A stretch of 64,000 nucleotides of DNA from Blastomussa wellsi. Lineage: Eukaryota; Cnidaria; Anthozoa; Scleractinia; Plerogyridae. A program made the translations under genes and the position numbers. The notes under the pieces are model-generated. The model was not told the DNA's origin. It saw only the letters and a program-made list of their open reading frames with translations, and made no database searches. How positions within the stretch are numbered: the first letter of the stretch is position 1; every line of letters starts with the position of its first letter. This document shows positions 53,450 through 64,000 of the stretch, piece by piece. The stretch is from positions 10,940,542 to 11,004,541 of the forward strand of contig OX393568.1 of the NCBI GenBank assembly GCA_947652115.1, in the 5' to 3' direction.

Positions 53450-53457
53450 TGACGTCA
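53450..53457. promoter_or_regulatory. cAMP-response-element palindrome TGACGTCA
   Basis: A perfect CRE sits about 190 bp upstream of the Mastermind-like start codon in a GC-richer segment, a typical promoter position. CREB/ATF proteins bind this word. It also occurs twice elsewhere in the window (about 23424 and 28075), so chance or repeat origin is possible. Confidence 0.4.
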
Positions 53458-53650
53458 CGATCTTACTCGAGGACTGAAAAGAATATGGCTGACGCTGACG
53501 GTCGGCTAATGTTGTTGGAATGCTCTGGTAAACAAGTTTCCACCAAAGGGGAATCCTTCATTTGGTCGAAGTGATCGTTGCAAATATACAAGCGCTCGGC
53601 GGAAGCCACATCGGCGTTTCGATGTTTCAAAGCATGAATAAATTTAGAGA

Positions 53651-56095
53651 ATGAACGAAACGGGCTCTCGATCAAGTACTGGAATGACTTCACCACGACA
53701 TCCAACGCACCAGGCTGTAATGGACAGACTACGGCAACGTTTCAGCCAGTATAGAAAACATCATTATGATTGCCAGAATAAATATGTGCAGTCGCTTCCA
53801 GCTGTCCAGGACATCGAGAGACAAGAGGCACTGAATTTACACAAGCGTGCTCTTGATAGCCGCAACAGAATGATGAATGTGAACGGGAAGGTATCAAAAC
53901 AAAATGACGGCGAAGGCAAAGTAGAACAGCAACAACAAACGCCAATCGCATTCGAAAAGTCAACGAACGCTATTTTTCAGATACGCGAGGTATGTCTTCT
54001 CGTTTTAGTTGTTGCTAGAATGAAATTTTTGCGAGTGGTTTCAACAGACACTTTGAACGACGTTTATTATGATGCTTGTCTGTTGTTAACGGTACCCCAA
54101 TTGTTTAGTTTTTGTTTTTTGTAGTTTTGTAGAACACATTTACCTGTCCATATCTTAAAATAATTGTAGCTTAATTTACTCTTATCTTGCCAGCAGCAAA
54201 TCCTATTGAAAAAGAGAAAACACGAGCAGAATATGAGCAGTTCACAGAATTCATACGTACCATCGAATGATGACAACCTTGGAGGGGAATGCGTCAAATT
54301 TCAGAGACAAGATGGTGGTGTACTTCTACAGGCTCCATCAACAGATGGTCCCAGCGCTGTTGTTTCGGTTAATCAGTCAAATCAGTTCGATCATATGTCA
54401 ACACAAGTGCATCAGTCTCCTTTCCGTATGGGTAATAGTTCGTTCATCCACAATGGCTCGATAAATGCATCTGGAATATCGACCCCAATTTGCTCAGAGA
54501 CTTACGCCGATGAATCTCAGAGATTGTCATCTTCTTCATTTGCACCGTCAGAATTCAAGCAGGAGAAACATGTCATTGGTTCTTGTGATGAACACGCACA
54601 TTCTAATAATTCTAACAACGGCTCAGGGGTGGCGGTCAACGGATTACCAGCAGGTGAAGAGTACATTCGGCGAGAGCTTATCCATTTTGAAAATGTTATT
54701 AAAAGCTACAACAAGGATAGTGCACCTCCACACCCAATTCACAATCAGACTGTTACTGATAGGCCTTTAATGCCTGGTGCTGATGATAATAGAAATCAGG
54801 TACCTGAAACTCAGCTGGGAGGTCACCATCCACAATCTCTTCAACTAAAAGAGATAGCTCGCAAGTCAAAATTTGCACATGCTCAGCAAGCTATGCCATA
54901 CATGGACAGCCAAGATCGATTAAACCCCCAATTTCAACGACAACATGCAACCCAGTATGCTCTACGCCCAACAGGCCAGCAACAGCATCCTTACTCAACT
55001 GGCAACTATCCTGAGGGCATGTCAGTGATTTCAAATGACCATCAGCAAACGATTCAAGACCCAAATCACCATGGGCAATTTGAATCTCTTAAGTACCAAA
55101 GGGCTTTGCCATCACAGTCACAATTGCAACAACAACAACAAAAGCAGCAGCAGCAGCAACAACCATTTTATAGCTTTTCTCAGGACACTTTGTCGTCATC
55201 GAAGCTAACCCACATGCCATCACAAGTTCAACAGCTATATTCTCAGCAGTTTTCAAGTCAGCCAGTCTTGCCTACATCACAGGGAGCAGGATTAGTTAGA
55301 TCCATGGCTATGCATGAATTAACAAGGTACACAATGCCTAGATCACAAGCACAATATCAGCGTCAAAGCTCAATGCCACCTTTACAGGCCCAGTCATTTG
55401 TAAACGCTGATTCCCAGTACCAAGCTGGTGGTTTCCAAGGAGACCAGTCTGAGTTTTCAAATCCTGTAGATCCAGCAAGTCCTTACCATTATCAACGGCG
55501 AAATTCTTTTCCAATCTATTATCGCGGTAGTAGCCAGCCATTAGAAAACATCTCACATGCAGTGCAGCCCAATTTGGGATCTAGCCAAACAAACCGTTTG
55601 AGAGGTGTTTTGCAAAGTCCTTCCCAAACTATTACAGGTGACAGAGACACTTTCTTGGTGAATCCCAACATAGTTTTACCTTCATCCACTACAGTACAAA
55701 CAGTACCACTTTTAACTGGAAGGCAACCTTCAGCAAATGGTGAGTTAAACTCAGCCGTTCCTAGGTCACATAACTCATCGATTATGTATAGGGGCAATGT
55801 TTCTCACCAACAACAGTCTGTCTCGGCATTGCAACAGGGAAGTGACTTCCCAACTTCAAATAATACAAGAAAAATTACTCCTGAAAGCAGTTATTCGGTT
55901 TCAAGTGGAACAACTGTCCCAACAGCAGGGAGTGACGCACATTTTCGTGCATATTCACCACTTAATGCATTAGATAAAACACCCTCATTTACGTCTCTTC
56001 TGGAGCAGTCTGCTATTAATCAAGGGAATCTAGAAACCACATACACTGGATCAATACCTAACTTGGATTTGCTTGGGGAGCTTTTAGGTCAGTAA
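53651..56095 (+). CDS. MAML: Mastermind-like Notch transcriptional co-activator (two exons)
   Basis: Exon 1 is 53651-53989 and exon 2 is 54194-56095, with a GT-AG intron of 204 bp in phase 0 (GAG|GTATGT and TTGCCAG|CAG). An in-frame TAG just before the ATG fixes the start. The protein is about 746 residues. Residues 16-75 form the Mastermind helix that lies on Notch intracellular domain and CSL (HQAVMDRLRQRFSQYRKHH, ERQEALNLHKRAL). Then come a basic segment (LLKKRKHEQN), a long Gln/Ser/Pro-rich region with a polyQ tract near 55130-55165, a helix LKEIARKSKFAHAQQAM, and a C-terminal LDLLGELLG motif. These match Mastermind in order. It acts in the nucleus by recruiting acetyltransferases; human proteins are about 1,000 residues, so this one is shorter. 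Confidence 0.88.
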
Positions 56096-56538
56096 TACCG
56101 AAAAAGCAACATTGTGTAGAGTTTTATTTGTTAGTTAAATTATACAGTTTGTTTCAGAACTTTCAGTCTGACCTCACTCTGATGTGGAAGCCAAACTGGA
56201 TGTGATAAGCATCAAAATTCTTAATTATGTTTGTTCATACACATTTATATTTCCCTTGGTAGAATCTGGTTTTGGATAGCTTTGTACAGTTGAAGGTAAA
56301 GGAGTCCATCTTTTATCTTGTTTATACTTTTTTTGTAAATACTGTTTGTTGCTACTGTTAACCTTCATATGTGATACACACCAAAAGTTAATATGCCAAA
56401 GTGACAGACTGAGTCAGGGTTGTAGAAAAGAAAAATTATGCCACAGGGCTCTCGCTAAGGGCTCAGGGCCAGGGATTTATCCCGGGTAGTATGAATTTGA
56501 CCCCCGGCTACTTTGAAACAAAACCATAGCACTGGAAT
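56096..56538 (+). other. Likely 3' UTR and flank of the Mastermind-like gene
   Basis: T-rich untranslated sequence follows the stop at 56095. No AATAAA is visible before the MITE at 56539, but one lies inside the MITE at about 56803. The transcript may therefore end in the mobile element, or use a variant signal. Confidence 0.4.
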
Positions 56539-57458
56539 GTGTGGTTCCAGAAAATATCCATACCCCCACCACGGAGGGAATTTCAGGTCAGACCCTCCAC
56601 CTCTCCGGAATTTCCATTTTTGCAAAGAAAAATAACCCCCCACCCCTCTGGAATTTCCAAAAGTATTTTGCATACCCCCTACACCCTCTGGAAAATAACC
56701 TTTTTTAACAGAAATTGTGCAAATGTTCTCAGTGTTAGGCCACTTTCTCTTGTAAACATGACTGTTGTGGATAACCGATCGACCGGAACAGGTTTGAAAA
56801 CTAAATAAATTGTTAAAGACAATACAGACATTTCCTCAACCATACAGACAAAACATTTGGTAACCACTTGTTTACCTTGATGCATAATAATCCATCCCTT
56901 TTCATTCCATTTGCTAGAAAACTGCTTGTAACCTTTTGTTGACGGACGCGGACTTATTAATGTTGACAAATTAATGTTGATCGATAACAGTTACCACAAA
57001 CATGATCAGAAAATCACAAACATGATCAGTAAGAAAGCTGAATTTAAGAGGAAAATTACAAATGAATAGCTAGAAATAACAAGAACTAGTCACCAGTGCA
57101 TTGCGGTCAAAAACATGTGACATTTGGTAGACTGTAGTATCTACGAACAAAATGGGGGATTTTTGTGAACTTTTTTGCTTCCAATTTGCTTTCAAGAGAA
57201 AGGAAACCTGTTTTAAATATATTACAATTGTGTATCAAAAACCTAGGTCACTATTTAGACCATTTAAAATCTCTGCAGAATAGGTAAGAAGCGATTTTGA
57301 ATTGAGGTTGCACTATAGCGATCTTGACCATCTGGAAATGTAATTTCACCGACAACCCCCCATCCCCTCAGGAATTTCCTGGGCCTTTGACCCCCCAACC
57401 CCTCTGGAATTTCCAATTCCCTCCGTGGTGGGGGTATGGATATTTCCTGGAATCACAC
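56539..57458. mobile_element. 920-bp non-autonomous DNA transposon (MITE-like)
   Basis: Ends are GTGTGGTTCCAGAAAATATC and its reverse complement GATATTTCCTGGAATCACAC. The inverted match extends through CATACCCCCACCACGGAGGG. Flanking AAT (56536-56538 and 57459-57461) could be a 3-bp target duplication. Inside, CCCCTCTGGAATTTCC-type words are repeated. There is no transposase frame. Confidence 0.75.
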
Positions 57459-58321
57459 AATGTGAAAAATACACCAAAGAACAAAATGCCCGGCTACTTT
57501 TTACTTTCTCCGCCTACTTGAAAAATTAGTGACAGCCCTGTATATCAGCATAGAAGGTCGATGTCAGAATGACCTTCCAAAGGTTGGCAATCTATGCTGA
57601 TGCACGTTGGGGTGGGGGAACGTACAGTATGCTAGATCAAAGTGTGGAAATCTTCGACAATTTTGTCTGTCCCATCTGTAAAAAAAAGAACTAGACCTAG
57701 TAAAGAGATTCTTGTTCCTGGTCATTTTCAACACCCTGCATACTGTGGTATTAAGGGGGACTTTCTTAACTACAGAACTGGAGCAGTTGCTTAGGGATTG
57801 AATAGTAGCTTTCATTTGGCTCAAAAATTTGAATTGAGGAACAGATAGCGTTCAAGGACAAATATACAACAGTTATCCTGTGAAATCACACGGAATATTG
57901 CCTGATATGAGTAGTTGGCTAAAATCAGACAATATTCTGCAAAACTGAGCAGGATAATTGTTTTATAATTCAGCAAATTGTCAACGAAGCGCATTTTAGA
58001 GATAGAAAAGTTTCTGTTATGGGCCCTTTGAGAGACTGAGGCTGAATTCTCGTTGCAGGTTATCTGTCATGTACAGATGACAGATAACAATCGTTTCATG
58101 ACCATATACAGACAACGTGACAATTTGTTGAATAATTATCCTTCAAATATTTTTAACAAAGGCCACTCATTCTGGAAAACCTTTTCTAAAATCTTAACTG
58201 TTTTATTAAATTTTGCAGCTTACACTGGAAGAAACTAGTTTTGTGAAGCCCAAACTTTGAAAACTGGGGAATATATAACAATTATCTTGTGAAATCACTT
58301 GGAATATCACCTGATACTTTC
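57459..58321. other. No gene seen
   Basis: Only short frames. Words such as TGACAGATAA-type repeats (CAGATGACAGATAAC near 58073) occur, and the phrase GAAATCAC[AT][CT]GGAATAT recurs at about 57883 and 58291. No protein recognised. Confidence 0.4.
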
Positions 58322-58750
58322 AAGTGCACCTAACCCCAAAATATTTTTTTTGCTAAAATATACCTTTACACCAGTTTGAAACACATTGCACCTTTTGTTT
58401 CTCCTTTTTACCCAATTCTGGCTATTTATAGCATTCAAACGTTATGAAAAACTGTGCATCATTTGTTCCACGACCGAGTCAGAAGGGTCGTGGGTCTATT
58501 CCTGATTTGACATCAGAAAATGATTTGCATCACATCAAGTCTTTGTGAACATGCATGCAAATCAGTTTGTGATGTCAAATCGGGAATAGACCCATGCCCC
58601 TTCTGACTCGGTCGGTGAGCAAATGATGCACAGTTTATCGTAACTTTTGAATGCTATAAATAGTCAGAATTTGGTAAAAAGGTGCAATGCGTTTCAAATT
58701 GGTGCAAAGGTTTATTCTAGCGAAAAAATATTTTGGGGTTAGGTGCACTT
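58322..58750. repeat. 429-bp foldback element
   Basis: Both ends read AAGTGCACCTAACCCCAAAA inward. The arms remain complementary for about 180 bp each, including GCATCATTTG...GACCGAGTCAGAAGG and GTGATGTCAAATCGGGAATAGACCCA. The loop is short, near 58540. No coding frame. Confidence 0.85.
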
Positions 58751-59122
58751 TAAACCAACAAGGTTGTAGGCCAGGTTGGCTAAAATCAAATGATATTCTG
58801 TGAGACTGAGCTGAATAATTGTTTTATTATTCATTAAAAAATATTTGAGGAATTTTTGCATGCTATGAATGGTCAGTTCAAGTTCATTATAGCTCCATAA
58901 AGGATGCAGCTTACATCACAAGTGCTTTATCAACTGAAGTTATAGTGCACTCTTCTTACTTCACGAGTTAGAGCATGTGCAATTTAAAGAACTTGCACTT
59001 GTGCATTATTGAGCTTTATATAATAACCAAATCAATGCGCGCACTCTGATTGGTCAATCAGTTATGGTTTATTGCGCCAGTAAACTCATGGAAAAATCGC
59101 GCGTCTTCTGAATTATTATATA

Positions 59123-59308
59123 AAGCAATAGACCACAAGTTTCTATGGTTTATAAGCTGATAAACCACTTGGGATGTTGGAAAAACACTCGAAGAATTTC
59201 GTAAATCACTCGCCTGCAACTTGTTAGTTACAAATTCTTCTCGTGTTCTGCCAACATCCTGCGTAGTTTATCGGCTTATAAACCATAGAAACTTGTGGTC
59301 TATTGCTT
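59123..59308. repeat. 186-bp foldback element
   Basis: Left arm AAGCAATAGACCACAAGTTT (59123 on) and right arm AAACTTGTGGTCTATTGCTT (to 59308) are perfect reverse complements at the ends. They are imperfect inside (GATGTTGG...AACACTCGAAGAA). Flanks are AT-only, so a TA-type target is possible. Confidence 0.82.
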
Positions 59309-59681
59309 AAATATAAACACTTCGGATTTTTAAGAATACTCAAGAAGTGCAAGAAGCACTCAACTATGCCTTATATTTTTTTTAGAGCCACTTGCATATT
59401 TTTTCTTTGCAACTAACACTGTTGCTAGGTAGACTAAATCAGTGTTATTTAAGTCTGTTTTCCTCAATGAGATATACCTGCCAACTCTTTATGAGTCAAA
59501 AGGATGAGATTGATGTCACGGTTTTCAAACACCACCAGTCCCTGACCCATGTAGATATATCCAGCAAAGTTTTGAACACTTTTGACGACTCCCACGAATT
59601 CTGTGACCCAGTCCCTGGATGTGTTTTCAGTTCACCATATAGGAGCCCAAGTTTCATATTGTGCAGTGTCTTGTCTACCTC

Positions 59682-59846
59682 CCCCATGGAAGGGATTTTC
59701 TTTCAAGATTCCCCACCTCGTTGGAAATTCCAATCAAGTGTCATAAATTTCTTTAACTTTTTTGGTCTTAAAGATCCCCCCCCTGTCCACTGGGATTTCC
59801 AATCCCTTCTGTGGGAGGAGTATGGTGATTTTCTGGAATGACTCCT
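59682..59846. repeat. Diverged fragment related to the 56.5-57.5 kb MITE
   Basis: The end GGAGTATGGTGATTTTCTGG near 59818 parallels GGGTATGGATATTTCCTGG of the larger copy. CCACTGGGATTTCCAATCCC and similar words match its interior. Only about 165 bp and one end remain. Confidence 0.5.
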
Positions 59847-59991
59847 TAGTAAGTTGACAATAACCACATTTATACTAACAAAAGATGTTTAATTAAACCA
59901 TGTTAAACAAAATGAAAATCGCCAACAGAAGACTGACAGAAAGACTGAATTTTACATAGGATTCAAGTAAATTCTAATGTGTGCTTTTGTT

Positions 59992-60114
59992 GGGCATGTA
60001 CTAAAATCAGGAACACTGGAACACCAAAAAACACAGAACACCGGAACACCAGAAATGTATTGGCATTTTATGGTATTTCCGGTGTTCTGGTGTTCCCGGT
60101 TTTAGTATGTGCCC
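59992..60114. mobile_element. 123-bp foldback MITE with 7-bp target duplication
   Basis: Inverted ends GGGCATGTACTAAAA and TTTTAGTATGTGCCC, continuing through GGAACACYGGAACACC-type arms. TTTTGTT flanks it on both sides (59985-59991 and 60115-60121; the next base G also agrees at the ambiguous edge). A 7-8-bp duplication suggests hAT- or Mutator-type mobilisation. Confidence 0.75.
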
Positions 60115-61430
60115 TTTTGTTGTACCAAATTGGAAGTTGACAAACATCAGGTAGCAACTTGTACGAAGAAAACAATATTAAACCTTGCTTAACTAAACAG
60201 CCTTTAAACATGATTTAGCTTTGGTGTGAATGGGGTATATGTCTCATAGAAAGTCCAATTGTTGTAGCCCAAAAGCAAGCATTGCAGTCCAAAAGCTAAT
60301 GTAATTCAAAAGGAGCTATGTCACAGTATTTGGACAATATTTTTTTGATTACTTTTACATTGAAGGAAACCTAAAAGTAATAGTTTTTTAACATAGAAGA
60401 CCAAAATTATGGAGCAATAATTTCCTGAAAATAAACAAGGATTGTTATGGCTGATGGAGCTTAAGGCATATGAACAACAAACTTGAAAAAATTGTCATTT
60501 TTTTCAAGATGCATTGGTTATGGTGTTGCTTGTTCAAGCCAAAAATAAAGAAAATTGTGTGTCCAAACAGTATCTTGTACATGATGGCTTTCTTTATTCA
60601 GTGAATTGAAAACAGTGGAAAACCCAATTGGTTTCATGGATTTCCAAGAGAGAACTTTTGAGGTTACATCTTTTTCTAGAAACTGTGTCAGTGGCGGCTG
60701 TAATAGCTCACATTTTTTAACAGAGCATGAGAAATTGATCTGAAGGCATGAAATCAAAGTTTTTCACCCTCAAGCGTGAGAGTTGGCAGGTATACTGGCA
60801 TCATGTGTCCTCCATTCTCATAACCTTCCCAGGGGTTTGAAAGTAAAAAGTAAGTACGTTTGCCTGGGTAGCAAAGGGTTAGGGAATCAAAATATTGATT
60901 CTTGATTTGTTGTTTAGTGAAGAATAGATCTTATGGTTAATTTGATTAGTACATGATTTGTAGGTTAAGAATATGTTCAGCAAATTTTAAAATATTAATT
61001 CTAAGTATTAGAAATGAGTAACATTTAAGATATTAGAACACATAGATACTCTTAATGGAGTAAACTAGCCAATTAGTGGCTTATGAATCCATAATAAACT
61101 GTAATGTTATCCCTTTAACATGTATCCAACTGAAGCAAATTATGTACAGTTTAATATAACCTTTTGTACAATCGTGTAGTAGATAATATTTTGAATTTCA
61201 ATCTACTCTTTTTTTACTTAAATGTTTTTTAATAGTTAATCTACAGTGTAACCAGGTGTGAAGTAAGTTACAGAGTAATAAGGAATAATCCATAGGACTC
61301 ATTTGAGAGTCGACATCAGTAGAATCTTGTAATGTTTATGGTTTTGTTTTATGTATAGAAGAATAACTGTGAAGAAATTAAGGACTACATGTGTTCAAGT
61401 ATTTATCAAAATAATTATATTTTTATTTAC
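60115..61430. other. No gene seen
   Basis: AT-rich sequence with short frames. GGGTAGCAAAGGG near 60867 resembles the end of the 61431-61620 MITE. Nothing further. Confidence 0.4.
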
Positions 61431-61620
61431 GGGAGGGTAGCAAGGGGGGGGGGGGGGGGGTCATGATCCTGTTTCATGTGCAATTTTGAGAAAACATTTC
61501 ACATGACAGTACTTTAAACAACAGGTTAGTCATAAATTCATCAATCACATTTGTCTTCTAGCCATTTTCAGGACATCATGGTCTATTTTATGACAGCATG
61601 AAAACCCTTTGCTACCCTCT
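61431..61620. mobile_element. MITE-like repeat with a 17-G run
   Basis: Left end GGGAGGGTAGCAAGGGG and right end CCCTTTGCTACCCTCT are inverted over about 16 bp. A G17 run (61444-61460) begins inside the left end. No coding frame and no clear target duplication. Confidence 0.45.
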
Positions 61621-63373
61621 AAGGGAAGTTGAACCCTGGATTATGGACTGTTTTTTTTCTGTAGCTTTCTCTGCCTTGACTGGTGGGACACGACAATTAT
61701 CTTTATTGTTTTTCTTCAAGGTTCAATGGCACATTAAAACTTTGCCTTGTCTATACTAAGTCAAAATATCACCTGTCCTTATACCAAGTTGAGAGGTAGT
61801 TTGAGCAAGAATTCCTTCATAAGTTCCTGAAAATCTAGCTTGGCTTGGATAAAATGTGTAATGTAAATGATTAGCTGTGCTGAACCTTTTCTGATGAAGA
61901 ACCCTTTTCTGATGAAACATGCATTTGCAGAAATACCACTTGTTTGACATGACAGACTCAGCAAAATGTGCATCTTAAGTCAGAAATCACAAATAAAATC
62001 TTCTTGTCATTTTTAGAAGTAGCCAAGTTTTGCTGGACTCTGGTCTTTTTCGCTTAAGCCATAAATGACCAGAGGAGATAGCTGAAATTCTTCCTAGGAA
62101 GAACATGTGAAGGAGTCAATTAAAGAATGAAAAAAGCAATCACTGTTAATGAGTGACAAACAACTGTACAGGATACAGGAATCGATCCGAGCGCCTAATG
62201 CACTGGGAACGAGTATGGTTAGCTAAATTAGACTGCTAAATCACCCAGGTTAGCCTACTATAGCACTGCGGTTAGCCTGTTTGTGGTTAGCCAGTTTACG
62301 GTTAGCTCTCAACAATGGTAAGGGTAACACAATAAATTGTTAAAATGTTTGTTGTTCAGCAACTGCGCCTCGGCGGTCTAGTGGTAATATAATGCACCAG
62401 TCATGTGAGACCCCTGCCACCCCCCATTGGGAGATACCCTGGGCATTCACTTTTACTGTCAGTGAAATGCAGTGAAAGCCCGCTTTGGTGGGAAAAATTC
62501 CAGAGGGAACTCCCCTGCCCTCTAAACATCAAGCACAATCCATTTAAGGGGGGAAAACCCTAACTACAAAACGGTTGCTACAGATGTTATCTAACCCTTA
62601 TATCTTGGGTTCCCTTTCAATCCCAGGATTAGTTTTTTGCCATGCTTGTTCTATTGGAGGCTGCTTTCACTTTTGATAGTTTTGACCATATTTGGAAAGT
62701 CACGTGACCAAAAAACAAATGCTTAAAACTTCGCGTCTTGGTAGATTGTAGAGTTCTTGACTGTGCTTTTGCGAATTGTTGTCGAATTCTGGACTGTGCT
62801 TCTTCTTTTGTTCGGAGTGTTCTCAGGTAAGTTGCCTTGTATACGTTGTTTTCGAGTCCCTTCGAGTGTTTTTCGATTTTGTCTAACTTTTTTCGCAGTT
62901 GTATTGATTTATTTGGGCTATCACTGGCAAAGATGATTGAAGCTACTTATCAGAACATCAGAAGCCTGCCTACTGCTGGTGTGTTTTCTAGGAAACAGAT
63001 GCTGCAATTCGCCCAAGCAACCCACTGATCTCATTATAAAACTCGGTTGCTTTTCATTGGAGATTCAACTTCTGTCCGCGTAGTGTTGTGACGCTCTACT
63101 GTTCAAACCAGCCTTGTTATCCAAGAAGAACCTTGTAGAGAAGATTGTACAACTCTTGGTGCGAATATATAACAGCAGATTTCGATAGGTGCCGTGACAA
63201 TGTTTGTAATCGTGAATTTTATGTCTGCATTTTAGCTTGCATGTGCGTTTGCTGCGTTAAATTGTTTACATTTGTTGGGCGACAAAGAAATGATAGTTGT
63301 CATACACAGTCTGCGGTTTTGAAGCCAAGTGAATCGAAATCGTTGAACGCACTCCTAATCTTTGATCACTACT
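61621..63373. other. No supported gene; tRNA-like relic and GTTAGC words
   Basis: GGTTAGC or GTTAGCC words repeat at 62217-62305. Around 62352-62410, GGCGGTCTAGTGGTAATA resembles a tRNA A box, but no B box follows. CTCAGGTAAGT at 62823-62833 looks like a splice donor and a T-rich acceptor TTTTTTCGCAG follows at about 62888. The next frame closes after a few dozen codons, so I do not call a gene. Confidence 0.35.
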
Positions 63374-63420
63374 AGTAATAATAATAATAATAATAATGAT
63401 AATAATAATAATAATAATAT
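63374..63420. repeat. (AAT)n microsatellite
   Basis: About 15 units of AAT/ATA with one GAT interruption. Confidence 0.9.
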
Positions 63421-63639
63421 TCCTTACACCTCTATTTCAGGTACTCACTTAAGACATTTTCACCTGTGAAGCTATAATACCCTGGGTCTTATAAATATTA
63501 AGACGGAACCCATCAGGAAGTTGAGTAATATTTATTTAAGTTGGACAAAAATCGAGTACCAGAATAATTTAAATCATATTGCGTTATTTTTTACCCTTAA
63601 TAAAAGATAAAGATGCAAGTAATTATGTGTGATAACACC

Positions 63640-64000
63640 GACAACAATTTGTCATCAGAGCCCGAGAAAATGAATTTTAAAGATCACAAACTGTAGGCAA
63701 AATCTAACGTGCAGCCACTTTGTAAAATCGTCTTTAAGCAATTCAGTGGAATTTTAGAGGAAGTTCGAAATTTGTTTTCGATGTTTGGTGTTGTTAGAAA
63801 AGATTTCTTTTGATACGATATTTGAAGCAGTAACTCAAAAGTTTGCAATAAGGTGTAAATAATCTTGGTACAACAATTTCTTATCAGAGACTGAGAAAAT
63901 GAATTTCAAAGCTCGCAAGCTATAGGAAAAATCTCACATCTTTTAAGCGATTCAGTGAAATTCAGTGGAACTTCGAAATTTGTTTTCGATGTTTGGTGTT
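63640..64000. repeat. Diverged direct repeat at the window edge
   Basis: GAGAAAATGAATTT..AAAG and CGAAATTTGTTTTCGATGTT occur in the same order at 63664-63785 and 63891-63992. The unit of roughly 125 bp repeats at a spacing of about 210-235 bp. It may continue beyond the window. No coding frame. Confidence 0.65.

Noticed and set aside
53463..53705. Minus-strand 80-codon ORF overlapping the Mastermind-like 5' end
   Set aside because: It lies opposite the conserved start and 5' leader; the faint THAP-like look (ICNDHF) lacks the required cysteines and spacing.
62345..62420. tRNA gene
   Set aside because: Only an A-box-like word is present; the B box and cloverleaf stems are missing. At best a SINE relic.
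62837..63028. 63-codon ORF with upstream donor- and acceptor-like sites as a new gene
   Set aside because: The frame ends quickly and nothing in the remaining kilobase continues it.

Overview
The window looks like nuclear DNA of a cnidarian, most likely an anthozoan such as a stony coral or sea anemone. It is AT-rich with introns. It has one animal-specific host gene, a Mastermind-like Notch co-activator, and the mixture of BEL/Pao, DIRS, Ngaro-like, Penelope, L2/CR1, L1/Tx1 and Polinton-type elements typical of such genomes. No bacterial features (operons with ribosome binding sites, CRISPR, rRNA) are present. The species call is an inference from gene and element content, not from a search.

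Layout. 1-7 kb: a decayed BEL/Pao LTR retrotransposon on the minus strand. 7.9-10.2 kb: fragments of a Polinton/adintovirus-like element (a helical membrane protein and a PolB C-terminus), a 0.5-kb hairpin repeat, and a tRNA-derived SINE with a perfect 12-bp target duplication. 11-15 kb: relics of a LINE, a Penelope element, a SINE and a BEL/Pao integrase. 16-20.7 kb: a degraded L2/CR1-type LINE carrying a precisely bounded MITE. 22.6-23.0 kb: a possible last exon of an unidentified host gene. 24.3-26.7 kb: a decayed Ngaro/DIRS-type tyrosine-recombinase retroelement. 26.8-35 kb: a repeat graveyard holding Penelope RT, two different PolB fragments and a Ty3/Gypsy gag-protease fragment.

35.0-44.2 kb is the most interesting stretch: an endogenous Polinton/adintovirus-like element with compact virus-style gene packing. 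PolB lies on the plus strand. On the minus strand are a small ORF, a retroviral-type integrase, five small proteins (three or more with membrane segments), a packaging ATPase and a putative major capsid protein. A divergent plus-strand gene encodes a fibre-like protein with phage-tail-fibre-type repeats. Several start codons sit directly behind a shared TATA-like motif. Most of its large genes carry stops or frameshifts, so it is a relic. It is cut off by an L1/Tx1 LINE fragment (44.2-45.7 kb).

45.7-47.9 kb holds AT-rich foldback DNA and a MITE. 47.9-52.6 kb is a complete-looking DIRS-type retrotransposon with gag-like, RT/RNase H and tyrosine recombinase ORFs all open, terminal inverted repeats and an internal complementary region. 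It appears to have inserted inside an older MITE. 53.4-56.1 kb is the host Mastermind-like gene (two coding exons). 56.1-64 kb is its 3' flank, with no further convincing gene but many foldback MITEs, homopolymer runs and microsatellites.
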